Shown here piece by piece: positions 13,468 to 14,493 of a DNA stretch of 14,493 bases. The position numbers and the translations under genes were made by a program. Numbering within the stretch: the stretch's first letter is position 1; each line of letters begins with the position of its first letter. This DNA is from Lachnospiraceae bacterium (lineage in GTDB: Bacteria; Bacillota; Clostridia; Lachnospirales; Lachnospiraceae), in assembly GCA_900764225.1 (NCBI GenBank), contig CAAFNG010000114.1, positions 1 to 14,493 on the forward strand. The letters run 5' to 3'. The notes beneath the pieces were generated by a model. The model did no database searches and was not told where the DNA came from. It saw only the letters and a program-made list of their open reading frames with translations.

Positions 13468-13496
13468 TTTCCAAGTTCATAAATATATGTTATTAT
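13468..13496 (+). promoter_or_regulatory. Candidate promoter of the acyltransferase gene
   Basis: TTTCCA (13468-13473) and TATTAT (13491-13496) are 17 bases apart, with four and five matches to consensus. They lie in an AT-rich gap of 107 bases between the glycosyltransferase and the acyltransferase, which has no terminator. Chance matches are easy in such DNA. Confidence 0.4.
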
Positions 13497-13528
13497 TTAT
13501 TCATAATTTTATTACAAGGTGAGAACAG

Positions 13529-14464
13529 ATGAAACAGAAAACAGATAGCCAGGGAGTTCCGTATTCCTATCTGGTTGATAATATTAAGGTGTTACTGATT
13601 TTCCTGGTTGTATTTAATCATATAATTGCATTTCAGCTGGTTAAGGTTGATGTGATCGTACGTTATGTGTGGTATGCGATCACAATATTCCATATGCCTG
13701 CTTTTGTTTTTATGTCCGGATATCTGTCCAAGAAGCCGCAGGATGTGCTGAAAAATGTGAAGAATCTGCTGATTCCTTATATTCTTGGCTATAGCCTGAC
13801 ATGGTATGCCTATGTCTGGCTTGGAAGGAGTATGGACTATGAACTTCTTCGCCCGTCAGGAACAGTTATGTGGTATGTGCTTGCGCTTTTTATCTACAGA
13901 CTGACTATAGAGGCCCTTGGAAAGGTGCGTTTTATTGTGCCGTTAAGTATTATTTTTGCGTTATGGGCAGGAACAAGGGCGGAATTTACAACATATCTTT
14001 CCAGTTCAAGGATTGTTGTATTTTTTCCGTTTTTTGTGGCAGGCTATCTGTGGAAGAGTGATTACACAAAAGTTGTACGTAAATTTAAAGGGAAATGGGT
14101 TCTGATTCCGATTTCGGGCCTGCTTCTCTATGCGATTCCTAATTTTATGATGGAGAATAATATTCCGATTGATATTTTCAGGGGAAATCATACGTATCAG
14201 TTATGCGGAATGGATAATATTACGGGAATGCTGATCCGCCTTCTGATGTATCTGGTGTCTTTTGTGCTGATACTGACATTTCTTGCATTGATACCGGATA
14301 TAAAATTGCCGATTACTTTTATCGGAAGAAATACTATGGGAATTTATTTCTTCCATTATCCGATTATGATTGTGCTGAACGGCCTGCTTCTTCTGAGCAT
14401 TCCGAAGATGCTGAATGTCTGGGTACTGTTTGGCGTATCATGGATCTTTGTACTTGTACTTGGA
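13529..14464 (+). CDS. Acyltransferase family 3 / NolL-like membrane O-acetyltransferase, 3' end missing
   Basis: The first 312 codons of an integral membrane acyltransferase, probably acetylating a sugar of the polysaccharide or its lipid-linked precursor. The start MKQKTDSQGVPYSYLVDNIK runs into helix 1 with the family's histidine (VLLIFLVVFNHIIAF, His31). ITIFHMPAFVFMSGYLSKK (51-69) is the conserved 'FHMP-F-FxSGY' block of fucose 4-O-acetylase-like proteins. SGTVMWYVLALFIYR matches the 'LWFL-AL' segment. ITFIGRNTMGIYFFHYPIM (262-280) is the conserved end block 'IGrNSLxIYllH'. About nine or ten helices are visible. AAGGTGAG precedes the ATG. The genomic sequence ends at 14464; a few dozen residues are probably missing. 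The following codons are adapter. Confidence 0.9.
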
Positions 14465-14493
14465 CTGTCTCTTATACACATCTCCGAGCCCAC
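14465..14493 (+). other. Illumina Nextera transposase adapter (sequencing artefact)
   Basis: The last 29 bases begin with the 19-base Tn5 mosaic end CTGTCTCTTATACACATCT and continue CCGAGCCCAC, exactly as in the Nextera read adapter. In the frame of the preceding gene they translate to LSLIHISEP, a peptide well known as contamination in protein databases. This is not genomic DNA. Confidence 0.97.

Noticed and set aside
1..14493. CRISPR arrays, tRNA or rRNA genes, complete insertion sequences, prophage structural genes
   Set aside because: No regularly spaced repeats, cloverleaf patterns, transposase or integrase motifs, or phage structural proteins were seen on either strand.

Overview
The window looks like chromosomal DNA of a low-to-moderate GC Gram-positive anaerobe, most likely a gut Lachnospiraceae (Blautia/Ruminococcus/Dorea-like). 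This is inferred from strong AGGAGG-type ribosome binding sites, sigma-A promoters, short U-tailed terminators, a Ctc-type L25 and the character of the small hypothetical proteins. No sequence search was run. There are no rRNA or tRNA genes, no CRISPR array and no complete insertion sequence.

Layout. (1) Bases 1-2000 are an accessory-looking block: a 42-aa ORF, a 71-aa membrane protein and a 138-aa helical protein in one direction, then a convergent XRE-type regulator with a Cys3 cluster. Behind its promoter lie a 20-aa ORF and a frameshifted, 3'-truncated gene remnant that runs into the end of the next gene. (2) Bases 1993-5002 hold an Lrp/AsnC regulator, divergent from a MATE exporter and a D-2-hydroxyacid dehydrogenase. 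The shared 0.2-kb intergenic region carries two good facing promoters and an inverted repeat touching both. (3) Bases 5160-6302 hold a small DUF6061-like gene and ribosomal protein L25 (Ctc type), both on the minus strand. (4) Bases 6577-11096 are a complete ugp-type ABC importer operon in the order ATPase, permease, permease, binding protein. Its binding protein resembles UgpB and, unusually for a Gram-positive, has no lipobox cysteine. (5) Bases 11155 to the end start an exopolysaccharide cluster: a priming glycosyl-1-phosphate transferase, a family 2 glycosyltransferase and a membrane O-acyltransferase that is cut off by the end of the sequence.

How the genes work together. The Lrp regulator probably senses an amino acid or related small molecule and controls itself plus an exporter and a keto/hydroxyacid reductase. 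The ugp operon would import glycerol-3-phosphate, its diesters or a sugar. In the last cluster the first enzyme loads a sugar phosphate on undecaprenyl phosphate, the second adds a sugar and the third probably decorates the glycan with acyl groups. A strong terminator just before the second gene suggests controlled read-through.

Data quality. The final 29 bases (14465-14493) are Illumina Nextera transposase adapter, not genome. The last nine codons of the terminal ORF are therefore artificial and the contig really ends at 14464. No clearly new system is proven. The best candidates for novelty are the small-protein block at 83-1472, the lipobox-free binding protein, and the attenuator-like terminator in the polysaccharide cluster.
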